64,000 bases of DNA from Pontibacter sp. HSC-14F20 (GTDB lineage: Bacteria > Bacteroidota > Bacteroidia > Cytophagales > Hymenobacteraceae). The notes under the pieces are model-generated. The model searched no databases, was not told the origin of the DNA, and saw nothing but the letters and a program-made list of their open reading frames with translations. A program made the translations under genes and the position numbers. The stretch is taken from positions 169,267-233,266 of the forward strand of contig NZ_JAHZTC010000007.1 in NCBI RefSeq assembly GCF_019599265.1, read 5' to 3'. How positions within the stretch are numbered: the stretch's first letter is position 1; every line of letters begins with the position of its first letter. Positions 37,790-46,609 of the stretch are shown in pieces.

Positions 37790-38245
37790 ATGACCCTCAC
37801 CAGAATCTGCAAAGCCTTTTACGAACTGACCCCCAGCGAACTTTACGACATGTTGCGATTACGCAGTGAGGTGTTTGTGGTGGAGCAAAACTGTGTGTTC
37901 CCCGATATGGACGACAAGGACCAGCTGTGCCATCACATCTTGTTCTACAACCCAGATCAGGTGTTGGTTGCCACCTCCAGGCTGGTGCCCACAGGCGTAT
38001 CTTACCCAGACATGATGTCGATTGGGCGCATTGTGACGAGCCAGTTGGTGCGTGGTGCAGGAGTAGGCAAGGAGCTCGTAGAAATGTCTATTCAGGAATG
38101 TTATCGTTTGTTTGGGGAGGGGCCGATCCGGATAGGGGCGCAGTTGTATGCCAGAAAGTTTTATGAGCGCTTTGGCTTTGAGCAGTCGAGTGAGGTATAC
38201 GATGAGGACGGAATCGATCACATCAAAATGGTGAAGCAGGTATAG
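37790..38245 (+). CDS. ElaA-like GNAT N-acetyltransferase
   Basis: 151 residues from the ATG at 37790 (MTLTRICKAFYEL), matching the usual ElaA length; an earlier start at 37730 would add 20 residues without family similarity. Signatures: LRLRSEVFVVEQNCVFPDMDDKDQ near the N-terminus, a GNAT acetyl-CoA site around SIGRIVTSQLVRGAGVGKELV, and a C-terminal YERFGFEQSSEVYDEDGIDHIKM. It acetylates an amine of unknown identity. Cytoplasmic, apparently monocistronic. Confidence 0.9.
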   Translation: MTLTRICKAFYELTPSELYDMLRLRSEVFVVEQNCVFPDMDDKDQLCHHILFYNPDQVLVATSRLVPTGVSYPDMMSIGRIVTSQLVRGAGVGKELVEMSIQECYRLFGEGPIRIGAQLYARKFYERFGFEQSSEVYDEDGIDHIKMVKQV

Positions 38246-38301
38246 CAATAGGGTAAAATATAGCGTTTTTTTATTATCTTGTATTATAATCCCGAGACGC
38301 T

Positions 38302-38727
38302 ATGAAAACAAGGTTTGCATACCAGTACTTTCTGCTGCTAACTCTGGCTATTGGTCTGGGTGCCTGCACAAACAAAGAAGATGACTATCTCAGCAAATAC
38401 TGCCCCGGCTCCTGCACAGAAATAAGCGGACAAGTGCTGCGTGGCAATGGCCAGCCCATGGCTAATGTACAGCTCAGTGCTACCTGGAGAGACATGCATT
38501 ACCTGAGTGGCGGTACGATCCGGAAAAAAGCCGTGGCCTATACCGACGACAGCGGCCGCTATACCTTGCGCCTTCTGGTTCGTGATGATGAAATTAATAA
38601 CGGGCATTTCGAGGTTCAACCCTACGGAGTTTCCTGTAGTCAATCAGCGTGTCCTTCCTTTAATTTCTTTTGGGAATTCGAGTTCAAACGCGATACCACC
38701 TTCACCCACGATTTTGTGATCGATTAA
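38302..38727 (+). CDS. Lipoprotein with carboxypeptidase-regulatory-like fold
   Basis: 141 residues. The signal peptide ends at LGAC (Cys about 22). Residues ~38-110 show the transthyretin-like beta-sandwich pattern of regulatory-like domains (ISGQVLRGNGQPMANVQLSA, AYTDDSGRYTLRLLV). Two cysteine pairs could form disulfides (CPGSC, CSQSAC). Probably a surface or periplasmic lipoprotein. It is followed after 43 bp by a small barrel-protein gene, so the two may be one unit. Confidence 0.75.
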   Translation: MKTRFAYQYFLLLTLAIGLGACTNKEDDYLSKYCPGSCTEISGQVLRGNGQPMANVQLSATWRDMHYLSGGTIRKKAVAYTDDSGRYTLRLLVRDDEINNGHFEVQPYGVSCSQSACPSFNFFWEFEFKRDTTFTHDFVID

Positions 38728-38770
38728 AGCACCTGCCCGGTGGCTATACCTGTCTAAACCGCTATACCTG

Positions 38771-39439
38771 ATGCAGCATTCGCTATACCCTTTTCTGCTT
38801 GTATTTGCTCTTCTGATCAGCTTTCCTGCCATGGCGCAGACGCAACGTGCTCAACACATTGGCCTGCACATCGGGGCTGCTTCCCCCATAGGCGATTTCA
38901 AGAAAGACCGTTTTGAAGATGACTATCCACCGATGGCCAGGAGAGGAGTGAATGTGCAGGGGAGTTACCGTGTGGAAATAAAGTCTTATCTGGCAATAGG
39001 TGCCTCGGCAGGATTTCGTTTTCACCGCTTTGATATGGATGCCCTGGCGGCACCTGACGATGCACTGGCGCTACGCCGCGATGCTACTGGCTGGAAAAGC
39101 ACCTATGCGCTGGCCGACCTATACCTGCAAACTCCTCCGGGCCAATTATACGGATTTGTGAAAGGGTCTTTGGGTACTGCTTACAATAAATCACCTGAGG
39201 TGCAGGTCGATACTCCCTACGGTCCCATCCGCCGCAGCTCTGACACAGCGTTGGTGCCCGCGTATGGTATAGCCAGCGGATTTGCGATTCAGGACGGACG
39301 CTTCCTGCTATCGGTAGAAATTGGCCTGCTCGCCGCCCAGCCTACTTTTAATGTAACCAATGCACAGGGCGCCAGAAGTACCTTGAAACAACCCATGCAC
39401 ACGATCAACTCCATGCTGGGCCTGAACTATACCTTGTAA
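38771..39439 (+). CDS. Small outer-membrane beta-barrel protein
   Basis: 222 residues with a signal peptide ending AMAQ. The pattern resembles 8-stranded barrels: IGLHIGAASPIGDFKKDRF at the first strand, GVNVQGSYRVEIKSYLAIGASAGFRFHRFD, LYGFVKGSLGTAYN, and FLLSVEIGLLAAQPTFNV before an aromatic/hydrophobic end LGLNYTL. Function unknown. It ends just before a bidirectional terminator and may be co-transcribed with the preceding lipoprotein. Confidence 0.8.
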   Translation: MQHSLYPFLLVFALLISFPAMAQTQRAQHIGLHIGAASPIGDFKKDRFEDDYPPMARRGVNVQGSYRVEIKSYLAIGASAGFRFHRFDMDALAAPDDALALRRDATGWKSTYALADLYLQTPPGQLYGFVKGSLGTAYNKSPEVQVDTPYGPIRRSSDTALVPAYGIASGFAIQDGRFLLSVEIGLLAAQPTFNVTNAQGARSTLKQPMHTINSMLGLNYTL

Positions 39440-39451
39440 TTGTGTAGGAAA

Positions 39452-39487
39452 CCAAAAGGCCCGGACAAAAATTGCCGGGCCTTTTGG
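39452..39487. terminator. Bidirectional terminator
   Basis: CCAAAAGGCCCGG (39452-39464) pairs perfectly with CCGGGCCTTTTGG (39475-39487). A/T-rich ends in both directions fit its position between convergent genes. Confidence 0.88.
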
Positions 39488-39504
39488 CTTGAGTAGTAAG
39501 CTGC

Positions 39505-39753
39505 TTAAATCACCATCACCAGTTTCGCGAATGTGTCCACCATGTGCAGAAGCCTGGTTGTTAGTGGGACTTTCTGCTCTTCTGCTGGTTCCGCTGCTTC
39601 CGTCAGGGTTATAGATGCATCAGATACTGTCAAGTTTGTAACTTCACTTGTCACAGGGCAACTAGCGGTAGCGCATAGTGTTTTGCTGTTTCCTCCCTGC
39701 GACAGGCTAATGAAAAGCAGCCCTCCTAACATAATCAGTCCTGTTTTTTTCAT
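39505..39753 (-). CDS. Small secreted hypothetical protein
   Basis: 82 residues with an N-terminal signal-like segment (MKKTGLIMLGGLLFISLSQGG). The mature part is Thr/Val/Glu-rich with two cysteines (CATASC) and a hydrophobic C-terminus RLLHMVDTFAKLVMVI. No recognised domain. It lies 13 bp downstream of the DUF2807-like gene and may be the tail of that operon. Confidence 0.6.
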   Translation of the reverse strand: MKKTGLIMLGGLLFISLSQGGNSKTLCATASCPVTSEVTNLTVSDASITLTEAAEPAEEQKVPLTTRLLHMVDTFAKLVMVI

Positions 39754-39766
39754 AGCGGTGCGGGGT

Positions 39767-40510
39767 TTACTTGCGCAAAATAGCCAGGGCTTCGCCGGAA
39801 AGCTCCACCTGCGCCTGCTCAGATAAGGTATACTGCAGCGCAGGTATAGCCACGTTGTTTAAGGTCAGGTAGCTGCGGTTGCGGATATCCAGGTTGGCCT
39901 GCTGAATCTTATTATCCGGATGAATGAGCAACTTGGAGTCGCTTTCGGGGCTGGTGCCTGTCTCGGCGTGCAGGTGCTGTAGCTCATTACCGTGCAGCTG
40001 CACCATCACGCCGTTGTCAAGTTCCAACCTGAGGCTGTCCTGCTTAAATCCCATCAGCGAAGTGTTCAAGTAATTAACTTTATTCAGGCGCTGGACGTTA
40101 GTCACCTGTTCGCCATGAAGCGTATGCTTGGCATTGGCACGAAGCATTTTCAGCATAGGCGTTTTGATGATCAGGTGTGGAGAGCCCCAGCCCTTTACGT
40201 CTTTCTGTTTATCATTAGTAGCCACATCGATCTGCAGTGTTTTGTTTTCCTGGCTGATCTGCACCACCTCTTCATTGCCCTTGTACAGGTATACCGCCTG
40301 TACGTCGCCCGGCTCGATCAACACTTTGAGCATGTCGCCGGCATTCACTTCCACCTCATCAAAACCATTAAAGTCCATGACCACATAGTTTTTGTAGGGA
40401 TCCTGATATGACTTGGTGTTGTACTCGGCTTTCAGGGCGATGTTGTAGGTAGCCAGTGCGCTTAAGAGCACCACTAGAGCGAAGAGTAAAAGTTTATTGC
40501 TGGTTTTCAT
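39767..40510 (-). CDS. Membrane-anchored DUF2807-like (head GIN domain) protein
   Basis: 247 residues. A single N-terminal hydrophobic segment (LLLFALVVLLSALATYNIAL) is a signal anchor. The rest is a beta-helix-like repeat with FNGFDEVEVNAGDMLKVLIEPGD, LIIKTPMLKMLRANAKHTLHG and LDIRNRSYLTLNN, resembling the DUF2807/head GIN fold common in Bacteroidota. Its ATG overlaps the GntR gene stop by 4 bp, so it belongs to the ABC/GntR operon. Role unknown; an envelope sensor or adhesin is possible. Confidence 0.75.
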   Translation of the reverse strand: MKTSNKLLLFALVVLLSALATYNIALKAEYNTKSYQDPYKNYVVMDFNGFDEVEVNAGDMLKVLIEPGDVQAVYLYKGNEEVVQISQENKTLQIDVATNDKQKDVKGWGSPHLIIKTPMLKMLRANAKHTLHGEQVTNVQRLNKVNYLNTSLMGFKQDSLRLELDNGVMVQLHGNELQHLHAETGTSPESDSKLLIHPDNKIQQANLDIRNRSYLTLNNVAIPALQYTLSEQAQVELSGEALAILRK

Positions 40511-40899
40511 GGTTTCTGCTCGATTTCTTGTTCGTAATTTTCTGATTTGTACACCTGGTAGCGCTGCTGTATCTCGTCCAGGTCAATTTCAAGTACAAAG
40601 ATATTTCTGAAAAACTCCGGCAGGTCCTGCTGCAGGAAGCGCTCTTTGCGTTGCACTTTTACCTTCTTCACGGCATCCGGTGTCACAAAAAATCCAATGC
40701 CGCGCTTGTTGTAGATCACCTCCTGGTTCTGAAGCTGCTCGTAGGTGCGCATCACCGTATTGGGGTTCACCTGAAAGGTCACCGCCAGGTCGCGCACCGA
40801 GGGTATCTTGTCTTCTGCTGCCCACTTGCCCAGCAAAATCTGGTCGCTGACGTGCGCCGCAATCTGCAGGTATATGGGCTCATTCTCTTTAAATTCCAT
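40507..40899 (-). CDS. YtrA-type GntR family transcriptional regulator
   Basis: 130 residues. The winged HTH (about 10-75) has EPIYLQIAAHVSDQILLGKW, IPSVRDLAVTFQVNPNTVMRTYEQLQNQEVIYNKRGIGFFV. The effector part is only ~50 residues, as in the YtrA subfamily that represses ABC-transporter operons in response to cell-envelope stress. Here it is the third gene of the operon rather than the first. The operator at 42539-42564 fits autoregulation. Confidence 0.92.
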   Translation of the reverse strand: MEFKENEPIYLQIAAHVSDQILLGKWAAEDKIPSVRDLAVTFQVNPNTVMRTYEQLQNQEVIYNKRGIGFFVTPDAVKKVKVQRKERFLQQDLPEFFRNIFVLEIDLDEIQQRYQVYKSENYEQEIEQKP

Positions 40900-40911
40900 G
40901 CTTTTCCTCCC

Positions 40912-41688
40912 CTAAACTTGCTTTTCCTTTATTTTGAAATAGGCCACTACCCAGCTTACAAGTGCCAGCACAACCAGCAACGTCACCATCAGCATCTCAT
41001 TTCCTTCGTAGACACCTACTTCAAAGCGCTTGTCGTCTTCCATAAAAAAGGCAGCTGAGAAAGGATTTACAGCGGTAAAGTCGCGTCCCAGCATCGCCTG
41101 CACCGCCTGCTTATTCAGGTTGTAAAGCAGCAAAATGCCCAAGAAACCTGCAAAAGTCGTTTTGATAAAATGGTTTTTGTTGAAGTATGCCGAACCCACC
41201 AGCATCAGTGCATTGAAAAGCGCATAAAAGGTCAGTAGTATGTGCAATGCGGGCTCAGACGTGAGAATATTGATCATGTCCGGCTCAGGTCCCACACGCG
41301 GGTCGATGCTGAGCAGAAGGTAGACGATCAAATAAAAAGAAGGTATAAACAACAGCAGGTAGATCGGGAATGAGTAGAGCCAGCCGACCAGGTACTTCTC
41401 GAACTGAGAAGCGGGCAGGGTCAGGAAAGCGATCGCCTTTTTTTTGTCACCCAGCTGCGCAAACACGGTGCTCGAAAACACCATGCCCGCCCCGATCATA
41501 AAAAACATGAAAAAGACGGACTGCTCAGTAGCTGACATTGGTCTGGATGCCATGTAACTAGCTGCTCCTATGATCAGAAACATGGCACCCAGCAGCACGC
41601 CCAGCGACATCAGGTAGGTTTTGTAGTGCTCTACGGTATGCTTGCGAAACAGCAGCGCAAAACGGCTCGGATTAAAGTGATTGTTCAT
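40912..41688 (-). CDS. ABC transporter permease
   Basis: 258 residues, about six transmembrane segments: MSLGVLLGAMFLIIGAASYMA, SVFFMFFMIGAGMVFSSTVFA, LVGWLYSFPIYLLLFIPSFYL, a helix near LLTFYALFNALMLVGSAYF, one at TFAGFLGILLLYNL and a C-terminal LVVLALVSWVVAYFKI. A conserved-type short loop after TM2 has LGDKKKAIAFLTLPAS. The start overlaps the ATPase gene by 17 bp. Together they make a two-component exporter of the YtrB/C or bacitracin-type kind; substrate unknown. Confidence 0.85.
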   Translation of the reverse strand: MNNHFNPSRFALLFRKHTVEHYKTYLMSLGVLLGAMFLIIGAASYMASRPMSATEQSVFFMFFMIGAGMVFSSTVFAQLGDKKKAIAFLTLPASQFEKYLVGWLYSFPIYLLLFIPSFYLIVYLLLSIDPRVGPEPDMINILTSEPALHILLTFYALFNALMLVGSAYFNKNHFIKTTFAGFLGILLLYNLNKQAVQAMLGRDFTAVNPFSAAFFMEDDKRFEVGVYEGNEMLMVTLLVVLALVSWVVAYFKIKEKQV

Positions 41689-42526
41689 AGTGAGGTCTTT
41701 GAAGAATTTCGGTTACAGATGTGTTGCCACTGGTGATGGCGTTGAAGAGCAGCTCCATATCTACTTTGCTGTAGTTGCCCATCAGGTTAGGCAGAATGGC
41801 CTGCTTGCCGCGTAGCGCGTCTTCGGTATAGAGGGCATTGTTAGCTTCCGCCTCAGGTATAGTCGTAAAGGTGAGCCGCTCGCTGATGGCATCCAGTGAC
41901 TCGTTCAGCACGATCTCCCGTTCATGCACCACCACCAGCGTATCGATCAGGCTGTCGAGGTCGCGCACCTGGTGGGTGGAGATGACGATGCAGCGATTCT
42001 CGGTGAGGGCAGAGGCAATGATGCGGCGGAACTGAACTTTGGAAGGTATATCCAGGCCATTGGTCGGTTCGTCCATAAGCAGCACGCTGGTGTTGGTGGC
42101 CAGACCGAAGGCAATGATGGCTTTCTTCTGCTGCCCAAACGACATTTTGCTGAACACAGCATGTGCTGGCACTTCAAATTCGGAGAGGTAGCGGTAAAAG
42201 GCATCTTCGTCGAAAAAAGGATAAAAGGCAGCTGTGTTTGCCACAAATTGTTTGGCTGTGAGCGAAGGCATGTAAATTTCTTCCGGAATGAAATAAAGAT
42301 TTTCGAGCATAGCCGGTTGCCGTTTGTGCGCATCAAAGCCGTTTACCCGGCAACTGCCCTCCAGTGGGAAAACCAAACCGACCATGTTTTTGAGCAACGT
42401 GGATTTGCCCGCCCCGTTCTTGCCCAGCAGTCCGTAAATGTGGCCCTCCTGCAGCTTCAGATTTAGGTTCCGGAACAGCAGCGACTTGCGGCTATACCCA
42501 AAACTAAGGTTCTCGATCTCTATCAT
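41672..42526 (-). CDS. ABC transporter ATP-binding protein
   Basis: 284 residues. Walker A GLLGKNGAGKSTLL (about 33-46), Q-loop region near YFIPEEIYMP, signature FGQQKKAIIAFGLA, Walker B VLLMDEPTNGLD and the H-loop ISTHQVRD are all present. The C-terminal ~80 residues after the ATPase core are typical of exporter subfamilies. It is the first gene of the ATPase-permease-GntR-DUF2807 operon and is preceded by a clear promoter and operator. Likely exports an envelope-active compound or acts in envelope stress, by analogy with YtrA-controlled systems. Confidence 0.93.
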   Translation of the reverse strand: MIEIENLSFGYSRKSLLFRNLNLKLQEGHIYGLLGKNGAGKSTLLKNMVGLVFPLEGSCRVNGFDAHKRQPAMLENLYFIPEEIYMPSLTAKQFVANTAAFYPFFDEDAFYRYLSEFEVPAHAVFSKMSFGQQKKAIIAFGLATNTSVLLMDEPTNGLDIPSKVQFRRIIASALTENRCIVISTHQVRDLDSLIDTLVVVHEREIVLNESLDAISERLTFTTIPEAEANNALYTEDALRGKQAILPNLMGNYSKVDMELLFNAITSGNTSVTEILQRPHYEQSL

Positions 42527-42538
42527 CTGGGTTTGTTT

Positions 42539-42564
42539 TAGTGTATTAGTTAATTAGTACACTA
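42539..42564. promoter_or_regulatory. Probable GntR (YtrA-type) operator
   Basis: A 26-bp imperfect palindrome with perfect outer arms TAGTGTA and TACACTA (22 of 26 positions symmetric). It directly follows the -7 box of the ABC operon promoter, where repressor binding would block initiation. The operon encodes a YtrA-type GntR regulator. Confidence 0.75.
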
Positions 42565-42595
42565 CAAATGTAACTATTGTTTTATCAATACCAAA
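42565..42595 (-). promoter_or_regulatory. Bacteroidota-type promoter of the ABC/GntR operon
   Basis: On the minus strand TTTG (42595-42592), a 19-base spacer and TACATTTG (42572-42565) match the Bacteroidota consensus TTTG-N19-TAnnTTTG exactly in form. The ATPase start codon lies about 40 bp downstream. Confidence 0.78.
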
Positions 42596-42745
42596 TTATT
42601 TTAAAAAAATATTTGATTTAAGGTATATAAGCTTTGGGTCAGGCACTTGCCTGGCTGGTATACCTGAGCGGCGCAGGTAACTGGGGAATATAAAAGTGGG
42701 AAAAATAGAAGTGAGAATGAGGATCTGAGAACAGATCAGGCACTG

Positions 42746-42976
42746 CTATACCTTGAAAGCAGGGTGATGGTAGAGAGCCAGGTATACCTGCTCGGCGTCC
42801 TGCTTTTCGAATATTTTCTGTGATGCTCCGAAGTCGAGCACGAGTTTGGCGGTTTGCTCTTCTGTCTCAGGTTTAAAGTAAGCAAAGCACAGTTTGCCGA
42901 TATCCAGCAGGAACACAGCCCGCGTATCGCCGCTGCCGAGCTGTATGCTTATAAAGTTGCCGTTTGAGTGTTGCAT
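42746..42976 (-). CDS. Small hypothetical protein
   Basis: 76 residues, soluble, with FISIQLGSGDTRAVFLLDIGKLCFAYFKPETEEQT suggesting a short beta sheet followed by helices. No known domain. It begins 29 bp after the CvpA-CAP gene stop on the same strand, so it could be the second gene of that unit. Two motif-type sequences (CTATACCT at about 42748 and GGTATACC nearby) lie at its 3' end. Confidence 0.6.
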   Translation of the reverse strand: MQHSNGNFISIQLGSGDTRAVFLLDIGKLCFAYFKPETEEQTAKLVLDFGASQKIFEKQDAEQVYLALYHHPAFKV

Positions 42977-43005
42977 GGCTATCCCTTCACCTGCTTAGGT
43001 ATACG

Positions 43006-43962
43006 TCAGTTCCGGAATTTCTGCGTGATCATCAAACCATGTCTTTCGCTTTGCAGCACGGCTATACCTACCCGCCCGAAGCGCAGGTGCAGGATATTGG
43101 CCCGATGCCCCGGCGACTCCATCAACCCTTCGTGGGCAATATCAAGGGTGGGAGCCAGCGCCAGATTTTCGCCCGCCGCCCGGAAAGAGATATGGGCAGC
43201 CCGCATTCTGTCCGCAGCGCTGGCCCCTTCCGGTGAGACATGCGAGAAATAACCCCGCATAAACATATCAGCCGCATGACGACGGGCAACAGTCGTGAGA
43301 GCTGTGTCTGCCTGCAGAGGCTGCAGCCCCTTGGCGATGCGTTCCTGATTCAGCATTTCGAGCATGCGGGCCTCCAGTTCCGGCTTTGGCAGGAAGTCAT
43401 CGGTGGTGAAAGGCAACTCAATGTACTGTTCCGACTCGGTTGCAATAGTGAGTTCGTTGAGGGTGCGCTCGGACACCCGTTCAAATACAGCCGCCAGTTC
43501 ATCTTTGGCCAGATGGGTATAGGCACCAAATCTGCCGGTTATACTGCTCTCCTGTACATAGTGCTGCAGGCGCTCCGGCAATGGCAGCAGCAACAGCAGA
43601 ATGGACATGATAGCGATAACGATGATACCGCTCAGTAGCCCGGGCAGGGTGCCAAGCGCCTTATTCACGGGGTGGTCGTGCAGCCTTTCCGAAAACAGAT
43701 CCAGAAGAAGCGAGCCGATGAACTGAATGAGCATGCTGGAGAGTACCGCGATGACAAAAAAGGAGATGGGCGGAATCCAGTACATACTCCAGTCGGTGGC
43801 GCGGCTGAGCCAGTCGGCGAGCGAAGGGTATAGCCGGAAGCTCAGCACCAGACTACCCACCCAGCGCACCAGATCCAGCAGACTGAAGGCAAAACCACGG
43901 CGCCAGCCCATGTAAGCGCTGACCAGCACGATCAGGAAGAGAAGAAAATCAAGGGTGTTCAT
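43006..43962 (-). CDS. CvpA membrane domain fused to a CAP/SCP-like domain
   Basis: 318 residues. The N-terminal ~165 are CvpA-like with four hydrophobic segments (FLLFLIVLVSAYMGWRRGF, WIPPISFFVIAVLSSMLIQF, LGTLPGLLSGIIVIAIMSIL). A linker follows, then a CAP domain (about 195-318): MLNQERIAKGLQPLQ, VARRHAADMFMRGYFSHVSPEG, AGENLALAP, MESPGHRANIL and FGRVGIAVLQS. CAP residues normally lining the cleft (His in ARRHA, Glu in GEN, His in GHR) are present. CvpA proteins act in envelope integrity; the CAP part would lie in the periplasm. The substrate is unknown. Confidence 0.9.
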   Translation of the reverse strand: MNTLDFLLFLIVLVSAYMGWRRGFAFSLLDLVRWVGSLVLSFRLYPSLADWLSRATDWSMYWIPPISFFVIAVLSSMLIQFIGSLLLDLFSERLHDHPVNKALGTLPGLLSGIIVIAIMSILLLLLPLPERLQHYVQESSITGRFGAYTHLAKDELAAVFERVSERTLNELTIATESEQYIELPFTTDDFLPKPELEARMLEMLNQERIAKGLQPLQADTALTTVARRHAADMFMRGYFSHVSPEGASAADRMRAAHISFRAAGENLALAPTLDIAHEGLMESPGHRANILHLRFGRVGIAVLQSERHGLMITQKFRN

Positions 43963-44140
43963 TCGGGTTTTTTAGCGGTAATACGAACTGGGAGCACACA
44001 AAGATAGAAGCGGCAGGCGCTCCGGCTCTGCCCGTTGCTGACATTTTATCTAAGGTATGGCACGACTATTTACAGGCTTTCTGCGTACATGAAAAAGTCC
44101 TAAAAAGGACATCATCAGCTACCTAAGTTACAAATTCCTT

Positions 44141-46285
44141 ATGAATATTACCGTATACCCCGGCACTCCCTATCCGCTTGGTGCCACTTGGGATGGAGAA
44201 GGTGTGAATTTCGCCCTGTACGCCGACAACGCAACTGGCGTAGAACTATGCCTTTTTAACACAACGGAAGACGAAAGCGAATCGGTGAAGATCAAGATGA
44301 CCGAACGTACCCATCAGGTATGGCACGCGTATCTGCCCGAGATCAAGCCTGGTCAACTGTATGGCTACCGCGTGTACGGACCTTACGATCCGTCCAACGG
44401 CCACCGTTTTAATCCGAACAAACTCCTGATCGACCCTTATGCCAAAGCCATATCAGGCACCATAAACTGGCACGACTCCCTCTTTGGTTATGAAATAGGC
44501 AGCCCCGAAGAAGACATGAAAATGAGCACGCTCGACAGTGCTCCCTTTATACCTTGCAGCGTGGTCGTTAACCCGAGCTATGATTGGGAAGGAGTGAAGC
44601 AGCCGAAGATCCCCTATCACAAATCGATCATCTACGAAGCGCACGTTAAAGGCCTGACCAAGCTGCACCCGGATATTCCGGAGGAGATTCGGGGCACCTA
44701 TGCGGCCATTGGTCATCCGGTGACCATCAAGTACCTGCAGGAGCTAGGAATCACGGCTATTGAACTCATGCCGGTGCACCACTTCATCACCGACCGGCAC
44801 CTGGCCGATCAGGGCCTGACGAATTACTGGGGCTACAATTCCATCGGTTTTTTTGCGCCGGATGTACGCTACTCGAGCAGCGGTACGCTGGGAGAGCAGG
44901 TGGTGGAGTTTAAGAACATGGTGAAGGCGCTGCACAAAGCAGGTATAGAAGTGATCCTGGATGTGGTGTACAACCATACCGGAGAGGGCAACCAGATGGG
45001 GCCTACGCTGTCGTTCCGGGGTGTGGATAACTCATCTTACTACCGCCTGGTAGAGGAAGACAAGCGCTTCTACATGGACTACACCGGCACGGGCAACACC
45101 CTCAACGCGATGATGCCGCCGGTGCTGCGCCTGATTATGGACAGCCTGCGCTACTGGATTCTGGAGATGCACGTCGACGGTTTCCGTTTTGACCTGGCCG
45201 CCACGCTGGCCCGGGAACTGCACGAGGTGGATCGTCTCGGCTCGTTTTTCGACATTATCCACCAGGACCCGGTTATCTCACAGGTAAAGCTCATTGCAGA
45301 GCCCTGGGACATTGGGGAAGGCGGCTACCTGGTAGGTAAATTCCCGCCGGGCTGGGCCGAGTGGAACGGCAAATACCGCGACTGCATACGCGATTACTGG
45401 CGCGGTGAGGAAAGTACTCTGGCTGAGTTTGCAGAGCGTTTTACGGGCAGCTCCGACCTGTACCGCGACGACTACCGCCGCCCCACTGCCAGCATCAACT
45501 TCATTACGGCACACGACGGCTTCACGCTCAACGACCTGGTGTCGTACAACGAAAAGCACAACGAGGCCAACGGCGAAGACAATAACGACGGCGAGAGCCA
45601 CAACCGCTCCTGGAACTGCGGTGCCGAGGGGCCTACAAAAGACAAGAAGATCATCGAACTGCGGGACAGACAGAAGCGCAACTTCATGACTACGCTGTTT
45701 CTCTCGCAGGGAGTGCCCATGCTGGTGGCCGGGGATGAGATAAGCCGAACACAGCAAGGCAACAACAACGCCTATTGCCAGGACAATGAAATATCCTGGG
45801 TCAACTGGCTTACTGCCGACAAAGAACTACTGGCCTTTACGCAGCAACTGATAGAACTGCGCCGTAATCACCCGGTGTTCTGTCGCCGGCGCTGGTTTCA
45901 GGGGCAGCCAATCAAAGGAGTGGGAGTAGAAGACATCGCGTGGTTTCTGCCCGATGGCTCGGAGATGACCGAGGAGCACTGGAACCAGGATTTTGCCAAA
46001 TCGCTGGGGGTGTTTCTGAACGGGCGCGGGCTACACTCGGTTGGTCCTAAAGGGGAGCAGATCATTGACGATAGCTTCTACCTGATTTTTAATGCTCACC
46101 ACGAAGACCTGGACTATACCTTGCCAAACGCAAAATACGGCACGCAATGGACCAAAATACTGGACACCCACCACCACGAGATCAAAGACGACGGACCTAC
46201 TGTAGAAGCTGGCGGAAATATCCGGATTGGAAGCCGCTCTATTGTGCTGCTGCATCATCCGGTGGGGCAACTGGTGGGAGGATAA
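44141..46285 (+). CDS. glgX: Glycogen debranching enzyme GlgX
   Basis: 714 residues. N-terminal CBM48/isoamylase-N domain (about 5-110) and a GH13 catalytic barrel with the conserved regions DVVYNHT (about 273), DGFRFDLA with the nucleophile Asp (about 348), IAEPWD with the acid Glu (about 388) and FITAHDG (about 456). It hydrolyses alpha-1,6 branches of glycogen. Length and order match GlgX. It is followed 22 bp later by a small GNAT gene in the same direction. No other glycogen gene is nearby. Confidence 0.95.
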   Translation: MNITVYPGTPYPLGATWDGEGVNFALYADNATGVELCLFNTTEDESESVKIKMTERTHQVWHAYLPEIKPGQLYGYRVYGPYDPSNGHRFNPNKLLIDPYAKAISGTINWHDSLFGYEIGSPEEDMKMSTLDSAPFIPCSVVVNPSYDWEGVKQPKIPYHKSIIYEAHVKGLTKLHPDIPEEIRGTYAAIGHPVTIKYLQELGITAIELMPVHHFITDRHLADQGLTNYWGYNSIGFFAPDVRYSSSGTLGEQVVEFKNMVKALHKAGIEVILDVVYNHTGEGNQMGPTLSFRGVDNSSYYRLVEEDKRFYMDYTGTGNTLNAMMPPVLRLIMDSLRYWILEMHVDGFRFDLAATLARELHEVDRLGSFFDIIHQDPVISQVKLIAEPWDIGEGGYLVGKFPPGWAEWNGKYRDCIRDYWRGEESTLAEFAERFTGSSDLYRDDYRRPTASINFITAHDGFTLNDLVSYNEKHNEANGEDNNDGESHNRSWNCGAEGPTKDKKIIELRDRQKRNFMTTLFLSQGVPMLVAGDEISRTQQGNNNAYCQDNEISWVNWLTADKELLAFTQQLIELRRNHPVFCRRRWFQGQPIKGVGVEDIAWFLPDGSEMTEEHWNQDFAKSLGVFLNGRGLHSVGPKGEQIIDDSFYLIFNAHHEDLDYTLPNAKYGTQWTKILDTHHHEIKDDGPTVEAGGNIRIGSRSIVLLHHPVGQLVGG

Positions 46286-46307
46286 TATCAACTAAAACAA
46301 AACAACC

Positions 46308-46589
46308 ATGGAGCTGAACATCAAACACGATAAAGAATACCAGCAATTTACCGCCAGCCTGGGCGAAGAAGATGCTGAACTGGCCTATGCCACTCCTTCA
46401 GAAGAAGTGATGGACTTTACACATACCTTCGTGCCGGAGTCGGCTCGGGGTAAGGGAGTGGCCAATAAGCTGATAGAGGAGGGGCTGTGCTATGCAGAGG
46501 AGAACGGGAAAAAAGTGATCGCGACCTGCCCGGTGGTGAAGAAGTTCATCCACAGAAATCCGGATTATCAGAAACTGTTACACCAATAG
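46308..46589 (+). CDS. YjdJ-type small GNAT N-acetyltransferase
   Basis: 93 residues of the GNAT-like COG2388 group: a beta strand segment AELAYATPSEEVMDFTHTFVP, the acetyl-CoA loop ARGKGVANKLIEEGLCYAEENGKKVI and the ending FIHRNPDYQKLL. Substrate unknown. It follows glgX closely and is ended by a motif-containing terminator. Confidence 0.9.
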   Translation: MELNIKHDKEYQQFTASLGEEDAELAYATPSEEVMDFTHTFVPESARGKGVANKLIEEGLCYAEENGKKVIATCPVVKKFIHRNPDYQKLLHQ

Positions 46590-46609
46590 CCTGCACACAA
46601 TAAAAGCAG

